Below, piece after piece: positions 16,913 through 25,398 of a DNA stretch of 64,000 bases. The notes beneath the pieces are model-generated. The model did not search any database, had not been told where the DNA came from, and saw only the letters and a program-made list of their open reading frames with translations. Source of the DNA: Geosporobacter ferrireducens (GTDB lineage Bacteria; Bacillota; Clostridia; Peptostreptococcales; Thermotaleaceae). The position numbers were made by a program, and so were the translations under genes. Numbering within the stretch: the first letter of the stretch is position 1; every line of letters begins with the position of its first letter. The DNA lies in assembly GCF_001750685.1 (NCBI RefSeq), contig NZ_CP017269.1, forward strand, positions 5,063,416 through 5,127,415. Direction: 5' to 3'.

Positions 16913-17203
16913 ATGTACAAAAGTCTCGAAAAACTCCCAGATGAAAAACGTGATTTGATTTTACGGGTAAGCATGGAAGAGTTTGTGGAAAAAGGGTATG
17001 ATAAAGCTTCTACCGATAGGATAACCCAAAGGGCAGAAATATCCAAAAGTTTACTCTTTTACTATTTTAAAAATAAAAAAGGGCTGTTTTTGTACCTGGT
17101 TGAGCATACAAGGAATTTGTTAGAGCAAGAAGTAAGGCTTGAAATAGAAAAGTTGGAAGAAGATGATTATTTTTTTAAAACGACTACTAAAAATAATTCA
17201 TAA
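16913..17203 (+). CDS. TetR family regulator, C-terminally truncated
   Basis: This 96-residue ORF covers the TetR DNA-binding domain (DLILRVSMEEFVEKGYDKAS, TDRITQRAEISKSLLFYYF, KNKKGLFLYLVEHT) and only the start of the ligand domain, where the frame ends in DYFFKTTTKNNS. Full-length family members have about 190-210 residues. The remainder may have been deleted when the MATE gene and its leader were placed downstream. A good ATG and RBS-like GGAG suggest it may still be translated, perhaps as a non-inducible DNA binder. Confidence 0.6.
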   Translation: MYKSLEKLPDEKRDLILRVSMEEFVEKGYDKASTDRITQRAEISKSLLFYYFKNKKGLFLYLVEHTRNLLEQEVRLEIEKLEEDDYFFKTTTKNNS

Positions 17204-17207
17204 AGAC

Positions 17208-17236
17208 TTGACATAAGCTAAATATTAATGTATGAT
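17208..17236 (+). promoter_or_regulatory. Promoter of the second MATE gene
   Basis: TTGACA (17208-17213), a 17-base spacer and TATGAT (17231-17236) lie about 120 bases upstream of the MATE start, leaving a long leader that contains a terminator. Confidence 0.7.
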
Positions 17237-17281
17237 AGTGAAAAAATATTTTCGCACGTATGCTTGCCACCGGGTAAGTAT

Positions 17282-17340
17282 AAAAGTGTCAAGAGTACTT
17301 CATTAGGTCTTAGAAGAAGTACTTTTGGCACTTTTTTTTT
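17282..17340 (+). terminator. Leader attenuator of the second MATE gene
   Basis: AAAGTGTCAAGAGTACTTC (17283-17301) pairs over 19 bases with GAAGTACTTTTGGCACTTT (from 17316), with two G-U pairs, and is followed by a T run. It sits between the promoter at 17208 and the RBS AAGGAGG at about 17344, so read-through must be regulated or basal. A tiny leader ORF MLATG is encoded at about 17258-17275. Confidence 0.75.
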
Positions 17341-17354
17341 ATTAAGGAGGAATC

Positions 17355-18683
17355 ATGAAAAAATTTAAATTGGATTTTTTAAAATATATATCACTTAATA
17401 TTTTATCTATGGTGGGAGTATCGATTTATATACTAGCGGACACTTATTTTATCTCGAAAGCGCTCGGGGCAATAGGGCTTGCGGCACTAAATTTTAGTAT
17501 TGTCATATTCACACTAATACAAGGTGTAGGCCTCATGATAGGAATAGGTGGTGCTATAGATTTTAGTATCAGAAACTATGAAAGAAGTAATTCAGGTAAT
17601 GAATCTTTTATGAACGCTCTGCTTATCGGATTACTGTTTGCTGTAATTTTTCTTTTATTAGGAGTTTTCTTTTCAACTCAAGTATCGTTATTTCTTGGTG
17701 CGGATGAGTTGACACTGCCTCCGACAGAGACTTACTTAACTACAATATTAGGATTTTCTCCCTTTTTTATTCTAAACAATATAGTATTAGCATTTGTTCG
17801 AAATGATAAAAACCCGAGACTGGCCATGACAGCCATGGTTGTAAGTAGCTTTTCTAATATCATATTGGATTATGTTTTTATGTTTCCATTATCAATGGGG
17901 ATTTTCGGAGCAGCATTTGCCACAGGATTATCTCCAATAATTAGCTTAAGCATTTTAATATTTCATTTTAGAAGTAATAGTGTTGGTTTCCATCTGTGCA
18001 GGTGCAAGATGGAACTAAAGAGATTAATGAAAATAATAACTCTTGGATTTCCCTCATTTGTAACTGAGCTTGCATCATCAATTACTCTATTTACCTTTAA
18101 TATAGTGATTTTGAGAATAGCAGGGAATATTGGAGTTGCCGCTTACGGTGTCATTGCCAATGTTGCAATAATCGCGACTGCACTATTTACAGGATTAGCA
18201 CAAGGGATACAGCCGCTGGTAAGTAATTATTTTGCCAGTTCTGACAAAGACGGATTAAGAACTATATTAAAATATAGCTTAATAACGTCGTTGGTATTAT
18301 CGGCAACTATTTATTTTGTAATCTTAGCCTTTTCAAACAACATTGTTTCAGTATTTAATGGCGAAAATAATGAAACTCTTGCAACGATAGCAGGAGTTGG
18401 GTTAAAGATATATTTTACTGGGTATATCTTTGCAGGAATAAACATCGTTATAATATCATTTTTAAGTGCAGCATCAAATACTGTCAATGCAATGGCGATA
18501 TCTATATTAAGAAGTAGTGTTATTTTGATACCTACCACATTGATTATGAGTTTCTTCTTTGAGATCTATGGGATTTGGGCATCTTTTATGGTAACAGAGC
18601 TATCTGTAACTATTTTGACCTATTTAACCCATCTTTCTCTCCAGAGAGAAAACACACAGTTGTCTGCTTATACTAAAGGATAA
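17355..18683 (+). CDS. MATE family efflux transporter
   Basis: This 442-residue polytopic protein (about twelve helices) has MATE features: SLNILSMVGVSIYILADTYF in helix 1, NDKNPRLAMTAMVVSSFSNI at the end of the first bundle and GLAQGIQPLVSNYF in the second half. It belongs to the DinF/MepA-like branch and probably exports toxic organic cations or a small natural product. AAGGAGG precedes the ATG. Expression should depend on the terminator in its leader. The neighbouring B3/B4 and radical SAM genes begin 128 bases downstream, and a functional link is possible but unproven. Confidence 0.88.
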   Translation: MKKFKLDFLKYISLNILSMVGVSIYILADTYFISKALGAIGLAALNFSIVIFTLIQGVGLMIGIGGAIDFSIRNYERSNSGNESFMNALLIGLLFAVIFLLLGVFFSTQVSLFLGADELTLPPTETYLTTILGFSPFFILNNIVLAFVRNDKNPRLAMTAMVVSSFSNIILDYVFMFPLSMGIFGAAFATGLSPIISLSILIFHFRSNSVGFHLCRCKMELKRLMKIITLGFPSFVTELASSITLFTFNIVILRIAGNIGVAAYGVIANVAIIATALFTGLAQGIQPLVSNYFASSDKDGLRTILKYSLITSLVLSATIYFVILAFSNNIVSVFNGENNETLATIAGVGLKIYFTGYIFAGINIVIISFLSAASNTVNAMAISILRSSVILIPTTLIMSFFFEIYGIWASFMVTELSVTILTYLTHLSLQRENTQLSAYTKG

Positions 18684-18811
18684 AATCTTGGAGATATTCA
18701 ATAATATTTCTATGGATTTTTTATATTTATTAATACATTTCAGATGTCAAATAACAGCTGGAAATCATATAAAAATTTGCTTTAAACATATTATACGAGG
18801 AGGTATATTTT

Positions 18812-19519
18812 ATGAAAAAATTTATTGTTGAAGATGACTTTTGGAACTTATTTCCTAAAGCAAGGATTGGTGTTGTTGCTTGCCACAGCATAGATAACAC
18901 TATAAAAGATAAGGGCAGGTATAAGGATATGATTTACAACTCAGAAAAGGAAGCCTTAAAATATTTGAAAAATGAAGAATTTAGCAATAACGAAGTGATA
19001 AAAGTATGGAGAGAAGCATTCCAAAAGTTTAAAACAAAAAAGGGCGCAAGGTCATCCATCGAAGCTTTACTCAAACGGGTGCATAAGGGAGATCATATAG
19101 GCACGATTAATCCGCTGGTTGATATTTATAATTCTATTTCGCTAAAATATGCATTGCCTTGTGGGGGTGAGGATATTGATAGATTTGCTGGTGATATAAG
19201 ATTAACTAAAGCCGTTGGGGATGAAAGCTTTGTTACATTGGGAACGGATAAAAGCGAATCACCCTATGAAGGAGAAATCGTATATAAAGATAAAGAAGGA
19301 GCCATTTGCAGGTGCTGGAATTGGCGGGAATCGGTAAGAACAATGCTCACTGAAAATACAACGAACGCTTTTTTATGTATTGAATTAGTTGATGAAAACA
19401 AAATTGTTGATTTTGAAAATGCATTAAATGAATTGGCAAGACTAGTTGAGGATAATTTAGGTGGAACATATAAAATATCAATTCTTGATGTTAATAATAA
19501 AGAAGTATCAATAAAATAA
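18812..19519 (+). CDS. Free-standing B3/B4 tRNA-binding-domain protein
   Basis: This 235-residue protein resembles the B3/B4 (editing) domain of phenylalanyl-tRNA synthetase beta chain occurring alone. Key stretches are IGVVACHSI near the start, SIEALLKRV, NPLVDIYNSISLKYALPCGG (the most conserved part, about residues 107-127), DRFAGDIRLTKA and GAICRCWNWRES. Stand-alone members may hydrolyse mischarged aminoacyl-tRNA or bind free amino acids, but none is assigned here. GAGGAGG precedes the ATG. A radical SAM gene follows after 18 bases, in an apparent operon. Confidence 0.8.
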   Translation: MKKFIVEDDFWNLFPKARIGVVACHSIDNTIKDKGRYKDMIYNSEKEALKYLKNEEFSNNEVIKVWREAFQKFKTKKGARSSIEALLKRVHKGDHIGTINPLVDIYNSISLKYALPCGGEDIDRFAGDIRLTKAVGDESFVTLGTDKSESPYEGEIVYKDKEGAICRCWNWRESVRTMLTENTTNAFLCIELVDENKIVDFENALNELARLVEDNLGGTYKISILDVNNKEVSIK

Positions 19520-19537
19520 TTTGAGGAGGATAAAGTG

Positions 19538-20230
19538 ATGGGTGGTTTCAGTTATAAAGATGTTTATGTTGAAGATGGAAAAAGGGTACTTGAAGTTAAT
19601 ATACTTCCAGAAAAATATTGTAACTTTGACTGTATATTTTGTCCTATTGGAAGATCTGAAAATAAGGTGGATACCCAAAAGGCATTTGATGAATATGAGA
19701 GCTCATTGATTGAACTCGCAAAGATGATAGAAAATACAAAAGCAGAATTAATCTTTATTAACTCAAAAGGAGAAGCATTTGTAAATGATAAAATTGGTGA
19801 AATTATTGACTTTATCAAAGGGAAAGGCTTACATGTAAGACTACTTTCTAATGGATATTTACTAGGTAGAGATGAGTATATAAAAATTGCTAATAAATGT
19901 GATGAGGTTGTTGGGGAGATAAAAGTAATAACAGAAGAAGATTTTCGTAAAGTTCAAAGACCAATTGAAGGCTATACGTTAGAAGAATATATTTCAAACA
20001 TGGTTTCCTTTAATAAACAATATAAAGGGAAATTTATATTTGAAATTACTATCATTAAGGGTTATAACGATGATGAAGAATCCATTCAAAAGATAAAAAA
20101 TATTATTAAGGAAATATCTCCTAACAAGATAATTATTACAAGAATGGAAGATGAAAGATTTAAGAAAAAACTTGGTATCACTGATGAAAGATTTGAGGAA
20201 ATTTCAAATGTATTACTAAATATTTCATAA
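19538..20230 (+). CDS. Radical SAM protein
   Basis: This 230-residue enzyme has the canonical cluster motif in KYCNFDCIFCPIG (Cx3Cx2C, about residues 26-33), which binds a [4Fe-4S] cluster and SAM. An NSKGEAF segment, LLSNGYLL and TIIKGYNDDEESI follow along the barrel. It is short and lacks a SPASM or twitch domain, resembling the MoaA/wybutosine-like radical SAM group that acts on wide-ranging substrates. GAGGAGG at 19523-19529 favours ATG 19538 over GTG 19535. It is co-transcribed with the B3/B4 gene. Confidence 0.85.
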   Translation: MGGFSYKDVYVEDGKRVLEVNILPEKYCNFDCIFCPIGRSENKVDTQKAFDEYESSLIELAKMIENTKAELIFINSKGEAFVNDKIGEIIDFIKGKGLHVRLLSNGYLLGRDEYIKIANKCDEVVGEIKVITEEDFRKVQRPIEGYTLEEYISNMVSFNKQYKGKFIFEITIIKGYNDDEESIQKIKNIIKEISPNKIIITRMEDERFKKKLGITDERFEEISNVLLNIS

Positions 20231-20358
20231 TGCTAACGCATAGGGATAGGGCTATTTCCACATGCCAAACAAAACGTTCCCGTGACTTGCACTAATCACC
20301 GCGACTTTCTTCTGCTAGGGCAATCAAAAATTTCGCACATTTGTCTAAAGGAAATATG

Positions 20359-20397
20359 AAGACCTAAACACTAGAGATTAATCAATGTTTAGGTCTT
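20359..20397 (+). terminator. Terminator between radical SAM and ArsR genes
   Basis: AAGACCTAAACA (20359-20370) pairs with TGTTTAGGTCTT (20386-20397) and is followed by ATTTTAG. It could serve both converging transcripts. Confidence 0.65.
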
Positions 20398-20465
20398 ATT
20401 TTAGGGGCAAAACTTCCGATTGAACCCTTCAAGAACCGTCTTCTTGACAACTTAAATCGTACCAA

Positions 20466-20765
20466 TTATATGTTTTTTATGATTAAATCCAATAATCCCG
20501 GGAATCGTTTCTCCAATTCTTCATATCGAATTGATAAAAATCGCTGTTTTCCTTCGATTCTTACTTTAATCAGTCCTGATTCCCGCAGTACTCTAAAATG
20601 GTGAGAAAGAGCGGATTTCGGCAAATCGATATTGCAACAAGCACAAGTAGTTTCATAGTTATTAGCAAGATTTTTTATAATATTAAGTCGAATGGGGTCA
20701 CCCAAAGCCTTAAGTATTGTTGGTAAATTCAGTTGATCAATATTGGGATGGAATAATTCTCGCAA
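20466..20765 (-). CDS. ArsR family transcriptional regulator
   Basis: This 99-residue winged HTH protein has LPTILKALGDPIRLNIIKNL, a cysteine cluster TCACCNIDLPKS and the recognition helix SALSHHFRVLRESGL. The C-x-C-C cluster before the recognition helix suggests a thiol metal or redox sensor, though not the standard ELCVCD site. The start is a TTG at 20765 with AGGAGG eight bases before it. It is divergent from the flavoprotein gene, and the perfect palindrome at 20842-20865 between them is a likely operator for both. Confidence 0.85.
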   Translation of the reverse strand: MRELFHPNIDQLNLPTILKALGDPIRLNIIKNLANNYETTCACCNIDLPKSALSHHFRVLRESGLIKVRIEGKQRFLSIRYEELEKRFPGLLDLIIKNI

Positions 20766-20841
20766 TGCTTTTACCTCCTGAACATATTTTTATATTGCTA
20801 AATTTACTCTTGAATTATACCACATTCTATGATATGTTTAA

Positions 20842-20865
20842 ATAGTTCAATAATAATTGAACTAT
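20842..20865. promoter_or_regulatory. ArsR operator between divergent genes
   Basis: ATAGTTCAAT-AATA-ATTGAACTAT is a perfect 10-base inverted repeat located 30-80 bases from both divergent starts, typical for an ArsR-type dimer. Confidence 0.65.
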
Positions 20866-20893
20866 TGAACAAAAAATCAAGGGAGGATGTTTT

Positions 20894-21553
20894 ATGAAAG
20901 TCATTGCTTTTAACGGAAGTCCAAGGAAAAATTGGAATACTGCAACACTGCTGAATCATACCCTTGAAGGTGCGGCCTCACAAGGAGCAGAGACAGAGCT
21001 TATCCATCTTTATGATTACAATTATAAAGGCTGTATAAGTTGCTTTGCCTGTAAGTTGAAAGGTGCTAAAAACTATGGTAAGTGTGCTGTAAACGATGAT
21101 TTGAAATCAATTCTTAAAAAAGTTGAAGAAGTTGATGCTATTATTTTAGGCTCGCCAATATACTTTGGAATGACTACTGGCGAGATAAGGTCCTTCCTGG
21201 AGCGTTTGATGTTTCAGTATCTGGTGTATGATGCAAACTATACAAGTCTCTTCAAAAGAAAAATACAGACAGGGTTTATTTACACAATGAATGTAAATCA
21301 GAGCCGTATAGGGGAATTGGGATACGAGCAGAATCTCAGAGGAACGGAAATGGCAATGAAGAGGATTTTTGGCGCATCGGAATCATTATTTGTTACGGAT
21401 ACATATCAGTTTGATGATTACTCCAAATATGAGACGTCCGGTCTCAATGAAGTGGAAAAGGCAAAGAGAAGGAAAGCAGTATTCCCGGAGGATTGCAAAA
21501 AAGCTTTTGAGATGGGCGTTAGATTTGCCCAGCAAAGCACCTTGTTGAAGTAG
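20894..21553 (+). CDS. Iron-sulfur flavoprotein-type NAD(P)H-dependent reductase
   Basis: This 219-residue protein has a flavodoxin-like fold with the FMN phosphate loop FNGSPRKNWNTATLL at the N terminus and GSPIYFGMTTGEIRSFLER in the middle. Between them GCISCFACKLKG...GKC supplies four cysteines (Cx2Cx2C then one more), as in the [4Fe-4S] iron-sulfur flavoproteins of anaerobes. Such proteins reduce oxygen species, quinones or metals. GGAGG precedes the ATG, and the gene is divergent from an ArsR gene, so it is probably induced when that repressor is released. Confidence 0.85.
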   Translation: MKVIAFNGSPRKNWNTATLLNHTLEGAASQGAETELIHLYDYNYKGCISCFACKLKGAKNYGKCAVNDDLKSILKKVEEVDAIILGSPIYFGMTTGEIRSFLERLMFQYLVYDANYTSLFKRKIQTGFIYTMNVNQSRIGELGYEQNLRGTEMAMKRIFGASESLFVTDTYQFDDYSKYETSGLNEVEKAKRRKAVFPEDCKKAFEMGVRFAQQSTLLK

Positions 21554-21656
21554 GCAGGCAGATGCAATAGGAAATTTCAATTGACTGGAGCGAAAAGTAT
21601 GTGAAATGGTTGAATAGGCGGTTCAGAGATTAGACATATACGGAGGAGGTGAAAAA

Positions 21657-21851
21657 ATGATAACGAAAAACAGATCAATACTGGATATTGTCGAAAAATA
21701 TCCTGAAACCGTTGAGGTTTTCTTAAATCATGGAATGCATTGTTTTGGATGCATGGCCGCAAGATTTGAGAATATTGAACAGGGAGCGATGGCTCATGGT
21801 ATTGATGTAGACCAATTGATGCAGGACTTAAATAAAGCTGTAAGCTTATAA
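21657..21851 (+). CDS. DUF1858 (ScdA-N-like) small protein
   Basis: This 64-residue protein matches the DUF1858 pattern: ITKNRSILDIVEKYPETVEV, FLNHGMHCFGCMAARFENIE and HGIDVDQLMQDLNKAV. The HCFGC motif is a short redox or metal site. The domain is related to the N-terminal part of Ric/ScdA di-iron proteins and to hybrid-cluster-linked proteins. GGAGG precedes the ATG. It lies about 100 bases downstream of the flavoprotein on the same strand and shares its terminator, suggesting one redox module. Confidence 0.85.
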   Translation: MITKNRSILDIVEKYPETVEVFLNHGMHCFGCMAARFENIEQGAMAHGIDVDQLMQDLNKAVSL

Positions 21852-21871
21852 ATTAATTTCCAATCTAAAAG

Positions 21872-21920
21872 TAAGGGAGTGTTGCTAGCTACTTTTTACG
21901 GTAGTTTTGCAATACTCCCT
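21872..21920 (+). terminator. Terminator after DUF1858 gene
   Basis: AAGGGAGTGTTGC (21872-21884) pairs with GCAATACTCCCTT (21908-21920) and is followed by TAATTTT. Confidence 0.75.
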
Positions 21921-22207
21921 TTAATTTTACCCTACAATATGAATACTCAGAGAAAAGGTCAGAAGCCTTCATTCTTCTGTCGAGATCTGAAACGGTGAGC
22001 TGATGGTAAAATCTATGTCAATATACCAAGAGCAATACACATATGTGATAGATTTATCCATGCGAAAATAAAAAACAAAAGAGTAAATATTTGTAATTTA
22101 GTTAAGGAAGATATATCAACTTTTTCCAAATAAATCCGATATATAATATGTATTCAATGAAAGGAAGATGTTTCATGATGAAAAACAAAGGTGTTAGGAG
22201 AAGATGA

Positions 22208-22610
22208 GTTGACCTCAAACCCAGTTGTGAAAAGGACAGCAACAAGACCTATGCTGTTTTTGTTCAGTTTTATATAGGCTCTAGCATAAGCCAGTCTTTC
22301 AAACTTCATATTGGTATTAATACGAACACCGCTTCTTATGAAGCTGACGAAAATGCTGCTAAAGCAATTAATTTAGTCCGTTGATGCTGCTTAATCTGCG
22401 CTCAGTGAGTACTGTGCGTGATAACCATTTATATTTACCGTTTCGAGCAATTCGGGCTACAGTAAAGCTGCGTTTATTTCAGGTAGCATTTCAATAGCAG
22501 CTGGACATAGCATCGAAGGATACACTGATTTGTCTGATGGTTCGATGAAAAAAGAGAGTGAGGAGGAAATTTTAAATGAGCAGGATTACTTTTTATACTA
22601 CCACATCTAA
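22208..22610 (+). pseudogene. Decayed coding remnants upstream of a hypothetical gene
   Basis: Two open stretches look coding. The first, 22208-22384, reads VDLKPSCEKDSNKTYAVFVQ, FYIGSSISQSF and NTNTASYEADENAAKAINLV. The second, 22425-22610, reads FTVSSNSGYSKAAFISGSIS, IAAGHSIEGYTDLSD and SMKKESEEEIL and overlaps the next gene start in another frame. Neither has a good start codon. They are probably pieces of one broken gene of unknown family. Nothing else is seen between 21921 and 22207. Confidence 0.35.
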
Positions 22611-23478
22611 TTACTCAATATCTAATCTTACTGACAGTAAGATAAACACGGTCAAAGAAAACGGTTCAAACAATATTCATAACGATGAACTTTTCATTAG
22701 TGATGAGTCAATAAAAATGTGTCTAGCTCTCAAAGGATATGATTCCGATAGTCCCTTAAAGTTTGATGAACAGTTTTTAAACAAGGACTATTATGAACAA
22801 AGGAAATTGGACTTCGCTAAGAGCATCTCAGAAAAACAAGACATTGATCCTTTGGAAAATGAATTTCAAATTCTCGGAGTAAAATATATATTTCAGGCAG
22901 GAACTCTTGAACACTTTCTTACCGAAAAACTAGAAGGCAAAACAAAAAATGCTTCGTTGATTGCAAATGAAATTGCTGAAAAAATCAGAGGTACTGTTAG
23001 CAATCCAAATGCCACTATTGAAGAACGTGCGATGAATAGGAAAACTGCTTTAAAACTTGCGGAGCATATTGCACAAAATTATTTTGATAATGATGATGAA
23101 GCGAATGAGTTCTTGTCTGAAATTAACAAATATGCTGAAAATGACGTTTTGCGTGAAAAGGGATATGTGGTCTTTGATAACTCAGATATGAAACCTTTTA
23201 AAGCATATACAATGCCAACTGCTCCTGAGGGTTATATCTCTGCAAGTGCGTTGGCTGAGAAATATGGGGATACAAGTTTCAAAGAGATCTTCAATGACCG
23301 TGTCAAATTAGAAGATTTTCTTAAAGCATTGCATAAAAACGGTGAGAAATGGAGAGCAGAAATTGTTAAAGACTTTGATGAAAACGAGCAGCGCGTGCAA
23401 AATATTATAGATAAATCCAGTCTTTCACAGTTAAATGAGCAGTACGTGCAAAATATTATCAATAAATTTTTTGGATGA
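22576..23478 (+). CDS. Uncharacterised 300-residue protein
   Basis: No family is recognised. The protein is soluble, acidic and mostly helical, opening MSRITFYTTTSNYSISNLTD. A hydrophilic middle includes NATIEERAMNRKTALKLAEH (helical), and a short duplicated motif closes the protein: QRVQNIIDKSSLSQLNEQ then YVQNIINKFFG. GAGGAGG lies upstream of the ATG and a strong terminator follows, so it looks like a real monocistronic gene. It resembles in style the two orphan proteins at 11289-12408, with no signal peptide and no cysteines of note. Confidence 0.6.
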   Translation: MSRITFYTTTSNYSISNLTDSKINTVKENGSNNIHNDELFISDESIKMCLALKGYDSDSPLKFDEQFLNKDYYEQRKLDFAKSISEKQDIDPLENEFQILGVKYIFQAGTLEHFLTEKLEGKTKNASLIANEIAEKIRGTVSNPNATIEERAMNRKTALKLAEHIAQNYFDNDDEANEFLSEINKYAENDVLREKGYVVFDNSDMKPFKAYTMPTAPEGYISASALAEKYGDTSFKEIFNDRVKLEDFLKALHKNGEKWRAEIVKDFDENEQRVQNIIDKSSLSQLNEQYVQNIINKFFG

Positions 23479-23516
23479 GAATAAAAATCAAAAACCTAAA
23501 AAATAGAATAAAAAAT

Positions 23517-23542
23517 CCCCTCTACTATAGTTAGTAGAGGGG
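23517..23542. terminator. Bidirectional terminator
   Basis: CCCCTCTACTA (23517-23527) pairs perfectly with TAGTAGAGGGG (23532-23542). TATTTT follows on the plus strand and a T run (AAAAAAT in plus) on the minus strand. Confidence 0.75.
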
Positions 23543-23552
23543 TATTTTGCGT

Positions 23553-23670
23553 TTATTCAAAATCCAAAAACTTATAGGCTGGAACACTTAGGGCCTTAGC
23601 AATCCTGAAAAATATATCTAATGAAATAGGTTTAAAAATATTGGAAAATTCAATTTGACAATCCATACAA
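23553..23670 (-). pseudogene. XRE-type HTH regulator, 3' fragment
   Basis: The minus strand reads ISLDIFFRIAKALSVPAYKF and LDFE then stop, which is the last helices of a SinR/XRE-like DNA-binding domain (LxxIAKALxVPxYxLFDFE). The upstream part is missing, so this is only a relic. Confidence 0.5.
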
Positions 23671-23738
23671 TCTTTTAACTAAGGAGAGCGGCAGTCAATC
23701 ACTTTTTAGAAAGATATATCAATATGCTATTGCTGCTA

Positions 23739-23768
23739 GCATAATATATTATTTTGTTTGACATGATA
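23739..23768 (+). promoter_or_regulatory. Sigma-G-type promoter of the germination operon
   Basis: GCATA (23739-23743), an 18-base spacer and CATGATA (23762-23768) agree with the forespore sigma-G consensus (GNATA, 18 bases, CATNNTA), the sigma factor that drives ger operons. It lies 36 bases before the first ger start codon. Confidence 0.65.
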
Positions 23769-23803
23769 ATACTAATCTTATCATTAGTATTTTGGAGGAA
23801 ATT

Positions 23804-25351
23804 ATGTTAAAAAACATTAAAAAGTCCTTAAAATATTTAAAGAGAAGCAAAAATAACACTATGATTCAAACGGAAAAAATGGATGAGCCAGCAGAAAAAA
23901 TTCCAAAAGATATAAAAAATGTTGAAAATCTATTGAAGAATACCTTCGAAAATAGCAAAGATTTAATTACTAGAAAAATATCCTTAGGCAGAAATCTCTC
24001 TATCCCAGTATTAGTTGTTTTTATAGATGGAATAATAGATAAAAAATTAATCAATAGTGATATAATAAAGCCTCTTATGCAGGAGAATATTTCATTAAAT
24101 TTTAATACCTTACCAATGAATGAGGACTTTCTTGATTTCTTAAAAGAAAGTCTTATTCTCAACTGTGACATTGGTGAAATAAAGGATTTTAACGAAAGTA
24201 TAGATGAAATTCTAGCGGGCAACGCCCTCGTATATGTGCATGGTATTGGGAAAGCTTTAAAGGTAAGTGTGCAGGGAGGGGATAAGCGAAGTGTTGAAGA
24301 GCCATTAACAGAATCTGTTGTGCGGGGGCCCAGAGAGGGCTTTACGGAGTCAATACTGACCAATACTTCCCTGCTAAGAAGAAAAATTAAAAACCCTTTC
24401 CTTAGGTTTGAGTCATTAACAATTGGCAAACAAACCAAAACTGAAATCATTGTATGCTATATTAAAGGCATCGCAAATCAAGAAATCATTGCTGAAGTAA
24501 AAAGAAGATTAAATAGAATTAAAGCTGACAGTATTCTGGAGTCAGGTAATATTGAAGAGTATATTGAGGATGCTCCCTTTTCACTATTTCCGACTATAGG
24601 CAATAGTGAAAAACCTGATATCGTGGCATCTAAAATTCTAGAAGGCAGAATTGCAATACTTTGCGACGGGACACCTTTTGTGTTAACGGTTCCCCATCTT
24701 TTTATAGAAGTATTGCAGGATGGTGAAGATTACTATTCAAGGTGGATTTATTCTTTATTGGTACGGTTTGTACGGTTAATGGCTTTTTGGATAACCACCA
24801 TGATCCCAGCCTATTATGTAGCCTTAATAAGTTTTCATCAGGATGTAATTCCATTCAAATTACTGTTAACGATGTCAGCTTCAAGGGAAGGCATTCCTTT
24901 TTCAGCATTTTCCGAAGCATTGATGATGATTTTTACCTTTGAGTTATTAAGAGAAGCAGGTGTTCGCATGCCAAGACCAATTGGGCAGGCCATTAGTATT
25001 GTGGGGGCTCTAGTTATTGGAGATGCTGCAGTTAGAGCTGGTCTTGTAAGTATTCCTATGGTTGTGGTAATTGCTATTACTGCAATTAGCAGTTTCATCG
25101 TTCCTCAGATTGCTGGTGGATTATTGATTATACGACTATTATTGCTTATTGCAGCAAATGTAGTGGGGATATTTGGAATAATCATTGGAACACTGGTACT
25201 ATTTATCCATATGTGCAGTCTAAAATCCTTTAATGTACCTTATTTATCTCCAATAACACCACTTGAAACAAGTGATTTAAAAGACAGCTTTATTCGTTAT
25301 CCCATATGGGCGCTATTACTTAAGCCTAGGTCCTTTTTCAGAAAGACTTAA
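23804..25351 (+). CDS. Germinant receptor A subunit (GerA/GerKA family)
   Basis: This 515-residue protein of the inner membrane of the spore forms the receptor that senses nutrients and starts germination. A large N-terminal cytosolic region (from NVENLLKNTFENSKDLITRK) is followed by GDKRSVEEPLTESVVRGPRE (highly typical of the family), LRRKIKNP, and membrane segments from about residue 320, including MPRPIGQAISIVGALVIGDA. GGAGG precedes ATG 23804, so the in-frame TTG at 23792 is not used. It heads a four-gene operon A-C-small protein-B behind a sigma-G-like promoter. Confidence 0.92.
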   Translation: MLKNIKKSLKYLKRSKNNTMIQTEKMDEPAEKIPKDIKNVENLLKNTFENSKDLITRKISLGRNLSIPVLVVFIDGIIDKKLINSDIIKPLMQENISLNFNTLPMNEDFLDFLKESLILNCDIGEIKDFNESIDEILAGNALVYVHGIGKALKVSVQGGDKRSVEEPLTESVVRGPREGFTESILTNTSLLRRKIKNPFLRFESLTIGKQTKTEIIVCYIKGIANQEIIAEVKRRLNRIKADSILESGNIEEYIEDAPFSLFPTIGNSEKPDIVASKILEGRIAILCDGTPFVLTVPHLFIEVLQDGEDYYSRWIYSLLVRFVRLMAFWITTMIPAYYVALISFHQDVIPFKLLLTMSASREGIPFSAFSEALMMIFTFELLREAGVRMPRPIGQAISIVGALVIGDAAVRAGLVSIPMVVVIAITAISSFIVPQIAGGLLIIRLLLLIAANVVGIFGIIIGTLVLFIHMCSLKSFNVPYLSPITPLETSDLKDSFIRYPIWALLLKPRSFFRKT

Positions 25352-25398
25352 TATCTCATTTGTAGTTCAGATTATTTAGACAGGATGTTGATTGATCA

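Noticed and set aside
17237..17354. T-box riboswitch in the MATE leader
   Set aside because: No T-box consensus or specifier stem is visible and the leader is too short; only a terminator is supported.
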